DNA from: Pyropia yezoensis
Lineage: Eukaryota; Rhodophyta; Bangiophyceae; Bangiales; Bangiaceae
Assembly (NCBI GenBank): GCA_009829735.1
Contig: CM020618.1
Coordinates: forward strand, 29,550,894 to 29,614,893
Direction of reading: 5' to 3'
Length of the DNA stretch: 64,000 nucleotides
The translations under genes and the position numbers were made by a program. Each line of letters opens with the position of its first letter. Within the stretch, counting starts at the first letter, position 1. Below are positions 8,701-19,650 of the stretch, piece by piece. The notes below the pieces were generated by a model, which worked only from the letters and a program-made list of their open reading frames with translations, made no database searches and was not told the origin of the DNA.

Positions 8701-11700
8701 CGGAAGTATCTTGACACAATAAAAGAAAAGAGATTGCGCTTAATAGGGGGTTGATCTTGTGGCGACTCGACGCCGGTGTGAACTGGTGTCAATGGCCGGC
8801 GTAGAGCACGCGAAGCCGGCAGGAAGTGCGGTCCATACTCGCCTTGGGCGATTTCCACCGTTTTGAATTGGATGGGCGGTTTGGCCACACTGATCAAGTG
8901 GACATGCGTTCTGTGCACCGGCGGCCTGCATCTGTGAGCATATCGGGTGCTCCCATCGGCCAAACGAAGTGGCTCACAGTATCACTCTGCGGCCATCTCT
9001 CTCAAGAGAGAGTCTAAGACACAGACAGAGTGTGAGGCCCGATGACCAATCAGAACAGCATATTGGACCGACTATGAGGCTGGCGAACCTTCAGAGGCCG
9101 CAGCTGTGATTTAAAAACTCATTGCTTCTCATTGTGTCAGCAGAAAGAGGCAGAATGAGGCCAATGCTGAAGTCACGGAAGTGAGCAAACGGTGAGGACG
9201 ACTATAGAAATAAGGTTTCTCCAAGTACCGATGTGACCTCCAATAGGCAGCCGAAGTCATGCAAAAACGGGGCGCGAACATATCGCAATTCCGCGCGTCC
9301 ACTCTGCTGCGCCTTAGCTCAACTTTTACAACATTCTTCAGAAAATCATTTTACTATGTGCCCCAGAATTGAACTTCTGATATTCAACCCTAACAAAAGC
9401 CATATCATATTGTGTCCAGGCCCGATTATGTAACGCCCGTGCTCCTATTGCGCTACCCAAAATTTAGCGTTCGCGTCTGTGCTTTGGATCAAAGTGTGCT
9501 CGTCCACGTCAACATGAAGAATGGATGCAAGATTCCTGCATGGATCAAGTTTGTGATGGGCGCGCTTGTCATACGTGTACGAGAGACCCAAAACGTGCAT
9601 GTGAGCTGAAGAACTCAATGGCCCTCGCCATGGCCCAGGTGATCACCGGCAGTAAAAAATAATGTGGGTGGTTCTGAGCGGTCTGCCTATGATCTTCGTG
9701 CACTTTCTTGAAAACTCGAGAACACGAATAGGCTTTTTGAAATTTCTGAACAGATGAATACTTACTACAGATTACGGGAATATTCAGTCCATGGCATCAT
9801 CTTGAAGTTCATCGTGCTCATTTAGTTGATTTATGTGAATATGCTTCCGTTGCGAAAGTGCTGATGTTCGGAACAATCAGCAAGAGAACGTTGCCCACTG
9901 AATCGCAAGACGGTTCCAGAACGTATCTTTATTCACAGGGCGCCCCTCTTTTTGGATTACTCGTGCGAGTTGTTTAAGCTCGTCGCAGGACAACATGACT
10001 GTGACACGTTGTTTTTCGTCTTATATCCAGGCTGATAGAGAGAAGAAGTCCACGCGTCGTGATGCTGATTACAAGGACCGAGACGTGGTTTGCTTATGCA
10101 CAGGGGCCAATCTTTAACGAAGCCCAATTCTTGTCTTGGGGGTGCATCCTGAAAACCAAGATCCGATCGATTGTGCTCTTGTCCATATCTGCCGGAACGA
10201 TAAAAACTGCAAGAAGGATGGTGAGTTGCAGATAAAAATCGACGTGGCCAAAACATTAGCGTAATTCTCGAAACGGACACGTACAAGCGATTAACAAGAC
10301 TTGTCGCAGTCAATCTGCAACCACACGCAGCCCATCAGTGGTACACCACTCTGATTTCTTCGCTCGGTCGTCTCAATTATCAGCGGCCGCGTATCCCTGA
10401 TGGCGTGCATGCAAGAAAGAAGGGCATGCTTATGAGCAAACAGGAGCAGTTTTTAAATCCCATCCAAAGACGCCATCGGCGAAGCCTGCAAAAGCATCAA
10501 ACTCCTACTGTGTTCTTTTGTGCTCCATTCAGATGGCCGCCAAGATCGCTCAAGGGCGAACATCAGAGTTCCGAGCGAATTTTACTTTTTTTACGACGCG
10601 TGCGACGGTAGCGCGACTTTGTTGTTCCTTCAAATTTGTGCTCAGCGCGACGTTTTGGTTCATTTCAAATCCGGGTTCGACGAGACAAGTTTGAAGCGAC
10701 TGCATACGACAAGAACATATTGAGTGAAAACGTATCAAACTGAACAGGACGAAGAGATGTTATTGCAGGTCTGCCAAGAGTGTACATGCGCGTGGGCGCG
10801 TCTCCGACGCGCATTAAACATTTTTTTGACCTCGCGTTCGAGTCGTTGTCCAATGAAAGGCCGATCATAGTGACCCTGTAGCGGACCATGCCAGGATCTG
10901 ATCGCTACTCCCGTTGGTGATTGGACCATGCCCTCCTGACGGTCGTCCTGTGGACCTGCGGGCGTGCCCGTCGGAGCATGTCTTCGAGAAGCGCCATCAG
11001 CAGATGATCCCGTGAGGACCACCGCTTGCCGTCTCACCCATCAGAAGCACCTCTGCCAGCCATCAGGCAACCGATCCCGTCGGTGACAAAAAAAACAACC
11101 TTCATGTTAACTCCGGAAACGCAATAGTTTCTGAAGAGAATAGGCCCCAGTGTTAGGCTCGGCCAGCCCAATTCGAAGCCCCCCCCCCGTCCCAGCCTGG
11201 ATTAGGACATGCCTCGGTGGCTTCGTGCTCGAGGAGCAATAGTTTCTGAAACGCTCTCTCTCGGCTCTGGTCCTCATCACAGTTGTCCCCCCACAAGGGC
11301 GCACAGGACGAAAATTAGGCTGGTGGGCCCACTCATGTACATCGAGACTGAGACGCAGTCTGCAGACCAAGCCAAAGTTTTGCCTGGCCTTCTGATGGCA
11401 AGGCATCTGGGGGGGGGGGGTTTCGAGGTCATTCTCGGCATGTATACTCTTCGGCGGACATGCAATACGGTACCATACATCTCATAGCACCATAAGAGGA
11501 CGCTAAAAAAGCGCACTTGATAGCGGACAACAAAAAAAAGGTTATCCAATCAAAGTATTTTGGCAATTGGTCCGCGCTTGAATGCAAATTTTAGAGGCTC
11601 ATGCACGTGGATGTATATGATACAGGCGAAGTATTGCAGCTTAAACTGTCATACATGCAACGCAGAGCCCTGTGAGGTTTTTTAATATATCTAGTAATCT

Positions 11701-12347
11701 ATCCTTTTATTGAACGCAAATGTGTGCGTTTTCTTGTAACAATGTCCACGTTTTCTCGTAACAATCGTAGCTGGGACCGACTCCCGTGTCTCTGTGCCCC
11801 CACATTCTGTAAATGCCACTACGTTTCTGTACAGCTACTGGGAAGCAAAAGGCTTAGTCGAGACCCCCCGGCTAAGTGATCCTGACAGAAAATAACAACA
11901 GGCCCCTCAGAGAAATAGTTGGAAACAGTTTTGGCCCTCTTTTCCGTCGCATGTGACCACAAAATTGGATTGTCAAGCAGCTCACAGGGCTGTCCAGCCA
12001 ATGCAGCGCCCTTGTACCTCAGAAGTTAACTCTATGCCTCGGCCTCGGGCGACCAGAACAGAAGTTAGGAAGTAGCAATTACTGTTGTCTGATGACCATC
12101 CAAAATCAAGGCACCATGTGTGGACAGGATAATAATTCGACGGCAGGTGACAATCGCTTTTGATTCTAGATTCGAAGCCCAGGCGGCTGCAAATCATGTG
12201 CCCCACGTGGGAGAGCGTAAAGGGGAGAGGAAGAGAGAGGAGCACGAGAGAAGGGGGGTAACGAGAGAGAGAGGAGCGGGTGAGAGGGAAGACCTGCAGA
12301 CTCGTGTGGTGCATGGTCCTTTTCGTGAGCTCACCATCTCCTTCCCG
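8701..12347. other. 3.6 kb without recognisable genes
   Basis: Composition is less GC-rich than the flanks and only short, unconvincing ORFs occur. I find no 3' part of 28S, no reverse transcriptase motif and no tRNA. Small structures seen: a perfect hairpin TCTCTCTCAAGAGAGAG near 8996-9012; a 15-base direct repeat GCAATAGTTTCTGAA at 11122-11136 and 11237-11251; and C9 and G11 runs near 11181 and 11410 flanked by loosely inverted sequence. It may be decayed mobile DNA joined to the broken rDNA. Confidence 0.5.
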
Positions 12348-14170
12348 ATGGCGGGCCCCGACCCCGTTGCGTACATTTTGTCTCTTGCTCGGCGTGATGT
12401 TCCTCCCATCGTCCGAGACAACGCCGTCTTTGCGGCCGACGGGACAGTCGACGCGGTTCTGCGGGAGCAGGCCAGGGCTCTTGTGAAGTCGGCGCGGTCT
12501 CGTGCTGCGAAAGCTGGCGGCCCCTTGCCACGATGGGCTCTCCCCATGAGGAGCTTGAGGGGCGCGGGCGGTGCGGCGGGCGCGGGCGCCGCGGCGAGCC
12601 ACCCTATTGCCGCAATCGCTGGCGGCGCGGCAGGCCAGCCTCTCACCGCAGGCGCGGGCGGCGCGGCGGGCAAGGCGCTTGCCGCAGGCGTGAGCTGACC
12701 ACCTTTCGTCATGGACGCGGGCGGCGCGGCGGGCCCACCTTTCGTCATCGACGCTGGTGGTTCGACCGGCCCGCCCATCGTCGTGAGCTCGGGCGGCGCG
12801 GCGAGTCAGGCGCTTGCCGCAGGCGTGGGCGGCGCGGCGGGCCCACCATTCGTCATGGACGCTGGTGGTATAAACGCCCCGCTCATCGCCGTGAACTCTG
12901 GCGGCGCGGGGGGCCAGGCGCTAACCGCAGGCGTGGGCGGCGCGGCAGGCCCACCTTCCGTCATGAACGCTGGTGGTTCGACCTTTCCTTCCCCTCCCAT
13001 TGCCGTTGACGCGGGCTGTGTGTCAAGCGGGGGCGATTCGGCGGGCGTGGGCGGCTTGACGGACGCCTCGTCTTCCCAACCCACGCCTGGAGCAACTGGC
13101 GGCGGACTGCGGCTGTCTGTCGCTCCAGTCTCCCCCTCCCCGAGTCTGGTGGCTGTTTCGTCGTCGTCGACAGATTGTGTGGAGATTGTCGTGGCGACGG
13201 CGTCTGGCGTGGCCGCGCCGCCCACTGCGGACGCTGTTGGTGCGTCGGGCGCGGTCGGGACGGCCGACGTGGTCCAGGGGGCGGGCGCTGTCGGGATGCA
13301 GAACAACGCCGGGGCGATGGGCCTGCAGCGTGTGCGGCGGCCTGCGCCGACCACGGCGCGGGCGGCGGCCAGCACGGCGAAGCTCCACCGCTTGCTGGCG
13401 CCCCGCGCCGGCGGCGTCTACCGGTGCCCGAACTGCCCGAGCAATTTTTGAAGCGGGCGTCGGTCGTACGCCACCGCAAGAGGGCGCACATGGGCATGTT
13501 GCCAAAGCTCTTTCGGTGTGCCTGTGGAGCCACCGTTGGACGCGGTTCAAGATCCAGCCATCGTAACAGCACTGACTGCTCGGAACGGCACCGGGATGGT
13601 CCGGCTATCGTACGCGGCGTGCTGTCGGCGCAACTCGGCTTGGTTCGTGGCGCGGGGGTTGCCTCACCTACGGACGTGGGCACGTATTGGGAGGAGATGT
13701 CCATTCCCACGGACGTCAGCGCCCGAATCGACTTTATGCTTGTGGTCGGCGGAGGTTTTCATTTCATTGAGGTGGACGGTGCGTATCACCACCTTGGGAA
13801 CGTCGCTGTTACCGAGGACCCCGCGCGGATGTCCCGAATTTCGGCGTGGTTCCGCGAGCGTTACCCCGACACAGCGCTCGAGTGGCACCGCGTTACCGTC
13901 GAGCGCTACCGAGTGGGTTTATACATGGAAGACCGCCTCATGTGTGAGCGCCGCCAGGTCCTGGCGGCGGCTTGGTCCGTGCCACCGCGGCGGGGGCTGT
14001 CTGTCACTTATTATTGGTATGATGCGCGGAATTCTACTTCTGCGAAGCCTAGCATCCGTGACCGCGCCCTCTTCCCTGTTTTCTGGAGCCGGTGTGCTCG
14101 TCTTGTGATACGACGTCTGTATTGTCTTCATGCTTTGGAGAGGAGAGAAAAAATGCTTATGCTCGTCTGA
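12348..14170 (+). pseudogene. C2H2 zinc finger fused to a Vsr/DUF559-like nuclease motif; broken frame
   Basis: From the ATG at 12348 the frame encodes a helical N-terminus (DPVAYILSLARRDVPPIV) and then repeats of a Gly/Ala unit (GGAAGPPFVMDAGG). It is broken by TGA at 12696-12698 but stays open in the same frame to 13451. There a CX2CX12HX4H finger (YRCPNCPSNF / LKRASVVRHRKRAH) is completed only by shifting one base at a T5 run (13445-13449). A second Cys/His cluster (CACGATVGRGSRSSHRNSTDC) follows. At 13719-13793 lies RIDFML...FIEVDGAYHH, which has the D...EvDGxxHH pattern of Vsr-fold nucleases, including DUF559 proteins and EDxHD homing endonucleases. The frame then runs to 14170. It could be a pseudogene, a gene with introns, or a sequence with homopolymer errors. 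Nuclease assignment is by motif only. Confidence 0.55.
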
Positions 14171-15794
14171 ATGGTAACGTCGCCCCCCCGTCACCTTGTG
14201 CTGTCGGCCGACGCCGACAGGAATGCTCCTCCCACCAGCACCTCCACACACTCGTCAAAAATATCGTCAACCCCCCACGCGCGCTCATAGCACCACGAGA
14301 ACAGCGTTCCCCTCCACCGGCCCCCGCCGCCGCACCACAGCAGCTGTTGGCCGCCCCCACTCCACTCCCGCTACCAAGAAGGTCGGATAAACAGCGTCCC
14401 CATCCGCGACACCTGCACGGCGGCCGTTGCGTCCCCACCTGGGAGCTCAGTGCGCAACAACCGCCACATCCACCCGCGTACCAAAGGGACCCGTCACAGC
14501 TCGCCTGCTCTCCGCAAGTCAATAACCACCGCGATCACCCGCAACCTACTGCTGTCACCACCGCGGGCAGCCACGAGCACGACCGAGGCGGAAGAACACA
14601 AAGAAACCCACAGGGACGATGCCGCCGCAACCGGCCCTGTCCACGACCAACAAGAAGCTCACCGCCACGGCCATCGTCGCCTCCTGCACCCACGCATCAG
14701 CCACGAAGACCAGCCAGAACTCGCCCACCAACACCGCTGAGCAAATAGATATCATGAGGGCACTGGTGATGAAAACACGAAGGCGGAGACGTCGCCCCAA
14801 ACGATCCCCCCACCCGCCGAGCGCTGCCCCAAACCCAACCACCCCTTCAGCCTCTTTCCACACCTCATCCACACACCTCGGAACCCACCCCGCTCGCTGT
14901 ACCCCCCCCCCCCCCCCCCCACCATCACGAGCGCTCTGCCGACAAGCCCCCCTAAGCAGCCTGGGTACAGCTCCTGTCACAGCCGTCCCCGCGATCTCTT
15001 CACGACCATCGTGGCCACCATTCCCCAGCCACCCCCACCAGCGCAACAACAGCGCCGCCCCCTCTCTTGGCCACACCACGGCCGCCGCCGTGCACGTCCC
15101 CAAAATCGCCATCGCCTCAGACGCAGACACGTACTTCCACCGTGGATGGGCACACCCTCCACAGCAATCGTCGCAGACGAGCAACGCCGCAGCCACACCG
15201 ATCACTTCCCCCCCGCCGGCACCCCACGGTACATCACAGCAGCAATCGCCTCCCCCACCCCCGCTCACGACCACATGCACTGCATCCCCCTCCCCTCCCC
15301 CCCCATTCCTCCACCACTGCCATTGTCGTAGACGTCGGCGTCGACCGCTGCTGCCGACGAGGACTCCCACCGACGTCGCCACCGTTGCCTGCCATCATCG
15401 CCACGAAAAGTGACGCCCAGAATAGCGGCGAGTGCCACAGCAGCACACTGTCATGTTCACCACCTCAGCTGACGCCGCCGCCTACATCGCGCATGCCGCC
15501 GCTGTTGCCGCCACCGCCGGCTGCCGTCGATGGGCCATATCGTGCTGTCGACGACGATGTCTGCGACGACGGTCCCACACAATCCGCCACCAGAAGCAGT
15601 CCACGGATATCAAAAAGTGGCCTGCCATCTGGAGTCCTCTCACTGTGTGGCTCTAAATTTAGTGCCTTCGTCGTGGTCCCGCGTAGCTCAAGCTGCTATT
15701 GGCGGACCGCGCCCTCGTGACTTGGTGGTCCACACCCCAGACATGAGAAACGCCGCAGCACGGTGTCCGGGCATTTTATAAAAAAAAGCACGAT
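14171..15794. other. C-rich low-complexity region, no firm gene
   Basis: Mostly C-rich, with CAC/CCG triplet-like runs and a C19-class homopolymer near 14900. ORFs open in several frames on both strands because stop codons are rare in such composition. One minus-strand ORF (14555-15382) contains hydrophobic stretches and is listed separately. Confidence 0.5.
14555..15382 (-). CDS. Possible multi-pass membrane protein, hypothetical
   Basis: 275-aa ORF on the minus strand, Gly-rich near its start. It has hydrophobic stretches suggestive of membrane segments: a first around VIGVAAALLVCDDC, a second around AILGTCTAAAVVW, and two strong ones near the end (ALMISICSAVLVGEFWLVFV and TMAVAVSFLLVV). 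No family is recognised. The region is strongly strand-asymmetric and low in complexity, so the ORF may exist by composition alone. The start is uncertain. Confidence 0.22.
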   Translation of the reverse strand: MATSVGVLVGSSGRRRRLRQWQWWRNGGGGEGDAVHVVVSGGGGGDCCCDVPWGAGGGEVIGVAAALLVCDDCCGGCAHPRWKYVSASEAMAILGTCTAAAVVWPREGAALLLRWWGWLGNGGHDGREEIAGTAVTGAVPRLLRGACRQSARDGGGGGGGVQRAGWVPRCVDEVWKEAEGVVGFGAALGGWGDRLGRRLRLRVFITSALMISICSAVLVGEFWLVFVADAWVQEATMAVAVSFLLVVDRAGCGGIVPVGFFVFFRLGRARGCPRW

Positions 15795-16066
15795 AGTGTG
15801 AGAGTGAGATATACTTAGTGAGATAGTGAGAGAGTGAGAGAGTAAGAGAGTGACAGAGTGACAGAGTGAGAGCGTGAGAGAGTGAGATATCTAGTGAGAT
15901 AGTGAGATAGTGAGATAGTGACAGAGTGACAGAGTGACAGAGTGACAGAGTGACAGAGTGACAGATTGACAGAGTGACAGAGTGACAGAGTGACAGAGTG
16001 ACAGAGTGACAGAGTGACAGAGTCCCAGAGTGAGAGAGTGAGAGAGTGAGAGAGTGGGATACTGTA
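15795..16066. repeat. Microsatellite, (GTGACAGA)n and (GTGAGA)n
   Basis: About 270 bp of GTGAGA/GTGACAGA tandem units with scattered variants, for example GTCCCAGA near 16021. No unique spacers are present. A short stretch of the same repeat reappears at 16518-16550, beyond an inverted-repeat element. Confidence 0.9.
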
Positions 16067-16517
16067 TTGCAGTTCTCCCAGTTTTGTCCCAAGTGGACAA
16101 GAGCAAGAGCAAACTGTGTTTGACCAATGGTATGACTCAGATGCTGCATCTCTGGCCAATGACTGCTCTGCATGAGGGTCCGTTGTTGTACGGACAGTGT
16201 GATCGGGGATTCTCTCGGGATTTCTGACCACTTCGAGGGCAGAACAAGCACCGGCTGAGCGCTTCGCACTGTTCTGGACAGAGATGACCTGAGAAAAAGG
16301 GCCAACCGGCGAGATCCGATGAAAAATCAAGAGTGTTTCGGCCAACCAGCGTTCGTTGCGAGAGCAGTTGTGGCCATAGCCAATCATCAGGTTCTTCCGA
16401 CAGACGTGTTGCAGCACACCATTGGTAAGCCCTCTGCTGCCAGCATGCGATTGGCCATTGCTCTTGTACACTTGCTCTTGCTCTTGTCCACATGGGACAA
16501 AATTCGGAAAACTGCAA
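16067..16517. mobile_element. 451-bp inverted-repeat element inserted in a microsatellite
   Basis: The left end TTGCAGTTCTCCCAG...GTGGACAAGAGCAAGAGC and the right end, read in reverse complement, are the same sequence for about 46 bp with a few mismatches. A weaker inverted match follows around CCAATGACTGCTCTGCATG and CATGCGATTGGCCATTG. The interior has no plausible gene. The same GTGAGA repeat lies directly outside both ends, as if the element had landed inside the repeat tract. This is the size and structure of a MITE or the tip pair of a DNA transposon. Confidence 0.6.
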
Positions 16518-16550
16518 TTGTGAGATAGTGAGAGAGTGAGAGAGTGAGGG
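16518..16550. repeat. Microsatellite (GTGAGA)n, right-hand remainder
   Basis: TGTGAGATAGTGAGAGAGTG and following units continue the tract interrupted by the inverted-repeat element. Confidence 0.85.
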
Positions 16551-18024
16551 TGCCTCTATAATACACCCGGCCTCGAGGGCCTCTCCTCGTCGGCAGCGTC
16601 CTGGTCACCCCTATCTCCACCATCACCCTCACGGGCGGCGGAGGGACCGGTGGGGGGGCGGCGGCCGTTGCCTCCCGCCGTTGGCCTCTCGCAGCCGACA
16701 GTAGATGTCGACGACAGCTGGATCGGGGACGGCCGGGGTGCAGGAGAGACGGCTCGTGCCTTGGCATCGTCGATAGGGATGTGGATGGCTACCACAGCGA
16801 AAACAGCAGCAGCTGCTGCGGCAGTGGCTGGTCGCTGAGCGCCACGAGCGACGGCGGTGACGGTGGTGGTGGTGGGGGGATGGGGGGAGGGGCGGGGGGG
16901 GGGGGCTGTGCCTCGGATGGCGGGTGGCTCGGTGGCGTCGGTGGGGTCGGCCGTAACGGCCGCGGGTGTGGCACTGACAGCGGTTTGGAAGGCGTCTTTC
17001 CACCCCTCCACCCCCCCCCCCCTCCACTACGGATTCCTGTGACAGGGCCGCGGATGTGTGTATGTACGTACAGCGGCGGCGCGGGGCCGGCCGGCCCCCG
17101 CGGGGGAGGCGCTGCCGACGGCAGCCGCAAGGGTTTGGGAGAAAGGGGGGGGGGTGGGGATTACAGGAGGGTGGACGCGGCGCCTCGCCCCCGGGGGGAT
17201 GGACCGCCGTCGGCCCGGGAAGCGGAGCGGCCTAGCCCTGTCACGTCCGCGGCTCAGCCATGTGGTGCTCTGGTGTGCGGTAGGCATGGACAGGCTGGGC
17301 GGGGGGGCGGGGGTAGAGGCGGCAGCTGCGCGCCCAGGCCGGGCTACCCGTCGAGCCGCCGCTGGTCTGTGGAGAGGGCACTGGCAGGGGGGGGCGGGGG
17401 GGGAGGGGGGAGGGGTGGTCAGCGGGAGGCAGAGAGGGCGCGAGACCCACTCGCGTCCCTAGAGCGGCCAGCGCCTTGCCACCGCGCATCCCAAGCGGGG
17501 AACTCAGCCGGACCTTCAGCTCGTCATGATGACGGGGTCCGGCCGGGTGGAGCCGCGGGGACAGCGGTTTACCCAACCGTATGACTGTACTGTACAAACG
17601 TACTTCCCCATATGGGGCTGGGATCGCAGCCACCGCTAACCACCTGCCCCGCTCGGGACTCCACTGGCATCCGCTCCTCCTCCCCAACGCCCCCCCCCGC
17701 CCCGCCCTCGTCTTCCACCATGGAGACCCTTTCCCGCAGCCGCCTCCCTGCCCGCATCCGTGGCTTCTTTCCTACCGCGCCGCCGCCGCCGCCTTCGCCG
17801 CCGCCGCCGCAGGCGCTGCCGCCGCGGCTGCGGCCGCTGCCGCCGACGCTGCCACACACTCCCACCCTGTGATGGAGGTCTCACCGTTGACGCGTTTACT
17901 CCTTTCGCCAGCGGCACTGGCGGCGGCCTGGCGATGCGCACCCCGCCCACGCGACCCGTCACGACGTTTGCTCCGTCGGTGCCTCCCGCGTTGGCCGCCG
18001 CACCCCCAACCGACTTCCCTTACA
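16551..18024. other. GC-rich low-complexity region, no firm gene
   Basis: G-rich to about 17460, then with C-rich patches and a GCC/GCG repeat near 17775-17850. A minus-strand ORF at 17011-16556 starts plausibly (MEGWKDAFQTAVSATPAAVT) and has a hydrophobic stretch (AAAAAVFAVVAIHIPI), but nothing identifies it. Other overlapping ORFs are poly-Ala, poly-Pro or poly-Arg frames of the triplet runs. Confidence 0.45.
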
Positions 18025-19650
18025 CTATGCCGGACAGGTCAGCTCAAAGGGGGTGAGGGAATCTGAGCAGCACATCTTGAGGGTGAAGAAGGGCAGAATG
18101 TCCGCCAAGTGCCAGCACCAGCCCGCGCAGCAGCCTTGATTGTCGTACGGGAAGTTGTCGTGACAGCAGGCACGCTGATGTGGGTCCTCGTAGTTTGATA
18201 CATCCAGGGTGACAGAGTTCCTGGCCTTGGCTCCTACTTGCCGACGGCTGGTCTGCGTCGTTGCAGTCGCCCCAATGGCCAGGTCCCCCGAAAGGACGCC
18301 GAGCGCGCCAAAGGCGTTGATTGTCAGGTCGACGGGGGGCACATCTGGTTCGTTCTGAGGGCTCTGCACGGTAGTGCTGTTGGTGGGGCCGGCAGTGACC
18401 GTCTGCGTCGGCAGAGGCGCCGCGTCCAACGCCACGCAAGTGTCGCTGACCACGAGGAGCAGTGCCACAGACAGGAGCTTGGCCCGGTCATCGTCCCGCA
18501 CACAGCAGTCGTACGCCTCAATGGCGGCGAAGGCGTCGTCGAGGGCGGCTGCGGACATGGCGAGAAGGCCGTTCCCCTTCCGCGGCAGGCATCGTTTGTT
18601 GAGGTAGCGGCTTGCGATGGCGGCTTTCGTGTCCTCGCAGTCCTCCTTGTGGACATTGCACGTCGTCGTCTTGTTGCTAGGGGTGTCGGATGGGTTGTCG
18701 AGGGCGGGAGTCGTGGTAGGGCTCGCGTCCGAGGGGTCGTCCAGGGGCGAGGCCTGGGTGGGAGCAGCAGTGGGCGACGGTGTCGGCCCGAGCTGCGCAG
18801 CCGTGGGGGTAGCAGTGGGGGCAGCAGTGGGTGACGGAGTCGGCACGAGCCGCTCGGGCAGCAGCCCGCAGGTGTAGGTGGTACTGCCTGGGCTCCAAAC
18901 CGTGGCCTCCTCCGCCGTCACCTGCCCGCCCTTGAGGAAGCACCACCCGCTGCTGCCAACCGTGATGACGTACACAAAGTGGGTGCATGCCTTGTACATG
19001 TTGCAATACGAGAGGCAGTGGGACGGGGACGTGGCGGACCCGTCCACCAAGTCGTTCACGCCTGGCCAGTCGCAGTTGTGCCCGACCACGGCGTTGCCGA
19101 GGGTGGCCCCATGAAACCCTGCAGGGCTAGGGGCAGGCGACGGCGTCGGCGTCGTCACAACCCTATCGTCTTTGTCATCGTCATCGTCATCGTCATCGTC
19201 ATCCAGCTCTTGGCGCGCCACAGGGCGTGTCGCCGGTTGAAGACGCTCGTGGAGTAGCCCGCAGGTAACGGTGTCGGCGTCTTCCCACCGCAGGGCTGCC
19301 TCCGCCGGCGTCCCAGGGCGGGCCTTGAGGTAGCACCGCCCCCCGGGGGCGTGGAACACAAAGTGCGTGCACGCGCTCTCCGCGTTGCACGTGGCGACGC
19401 AGTCGGCCAGAGCGGCGCTCGCCACCTCCCCACAGTCGTTGACGCCCGGCCAGTCGCAGCCGTGCCCAATCTCCGCGTTGCCGAGGGTGTCCCCGTGGAA
19501 GCCGACCAGCACCGGCGCCGCGACGGGCACCGCCAGGGGGCGTGCCGCCGCCGCGGCCACCGCGCCGGCGGCGGCGGCGGCGGCGGCCACCGCCGCGGCG
19601 GCCAGCGCGGCGGCCAGCCCCCGGCGGAGGAGGCAGCTCATCCCGACCAT
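18025..19650 (-). CDS. Secreted glycoprotein-like protein with two PAN/Apple-type domains
   Basis: 541-aa single-exon ORF; ATG at 19650. Residues 1-45 form a signal peptide followed by Ala-rich sequence (MSCLLRRGLAAALAAAAVAA). Two homologous Cys-rich modules follow at about 49-138 and 176-268. Each opens GFHGxTLGNAxxGHxCDWPG and continues with a CxxxCNxxxACTHFV segment, a G-x-CYLK/CFLK segment and a final CGLL, which is PAN/Apple-like spacing. Between them is a run of 10 Asp and a PTPSPAPSP hinge, and after the second a PTPSPTAAPT hinge. The last 200 residues are a separate Cys-rich region (CCHDNFPYDNQGCCAGWCWH). PAN modules bind carbohydrate or protein, so a cell-wall or extracellular role is inferred. 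No close named homologue is recognised. Confidence 0.82.
   Translation of the reverse strand: MVGMSCLLRRGLAAALAAAAVAAAAAAAGAVAAAAARPLAVPVAAPVLVGFHGDTLGNAEIGHGCDWPGVNDCGEVASAALADCVATCNAESACTHFVFHAPGGRCYLKARPGTPAEAALRWEDADTVTCGLLHERLQPATRPVARQELDDDDDDDDDDKDDRVVTTPTPSPAPSPAGFHGATLGNAVVGHNCDWPGVNDLVDGSATSPSHCLSYCNMYKACTHFVYVITVGSSGWCFLKGGQVTAEEATVWSPGSTTYTCGLLPERLVPTPSPTAAPTATPTAAQLGPTPSPTAAPTQASPLDDPSDASPTTTPALDNPSDTPSNKTTTCNVHKEDCEDTKAAIASRYLNKRCLPRKGNGLLAMSAAALDDAFAAIEAYDCCVRDDDRAKLLSVALLLVVSDTCVALDAAPLPTQTVTAGPTNSTTVQSPQNEPDVPPVDLTINAFGALGVLSGDLAIGATATTQTSRRQVGAKARNSVTLDVSNYEDPHQRACCHDNFPYDNQGCCAGWCWHLADILPFFTLKMCCSDSLTPFELTCPA

Noticed and set aside
9205..9225. TAAGGTTTCTCC as the 28S 3' exon after a group I intron
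   Set aside because: Only TAAGGT agrees with the expected TAAGGTAGCCAAATG, and nothing downstream is 28S.
13440..13455. Programmed frameshift at the T5 run of the zinc-finger gene
   Set aside because: The bases (C AAT TTT TGA) do not give the X XXY YYZ arrangement, and a second stop lies upstream; an indel or sequence error is simpler.
15795..16060. Regular repeats that might be taken for a CRISPR array
   Set aside because: Units of 6-8 bp follow each other without unique spacers, and the genome is eukaryotic; it is a microsatellite.
19186..19203. Asp-run followed by Lys in the PAN protein as an enterokinase-type cleavage site
   Set aside because: A plain acidic hinge is sufficient, and nothing else suggests processing there.
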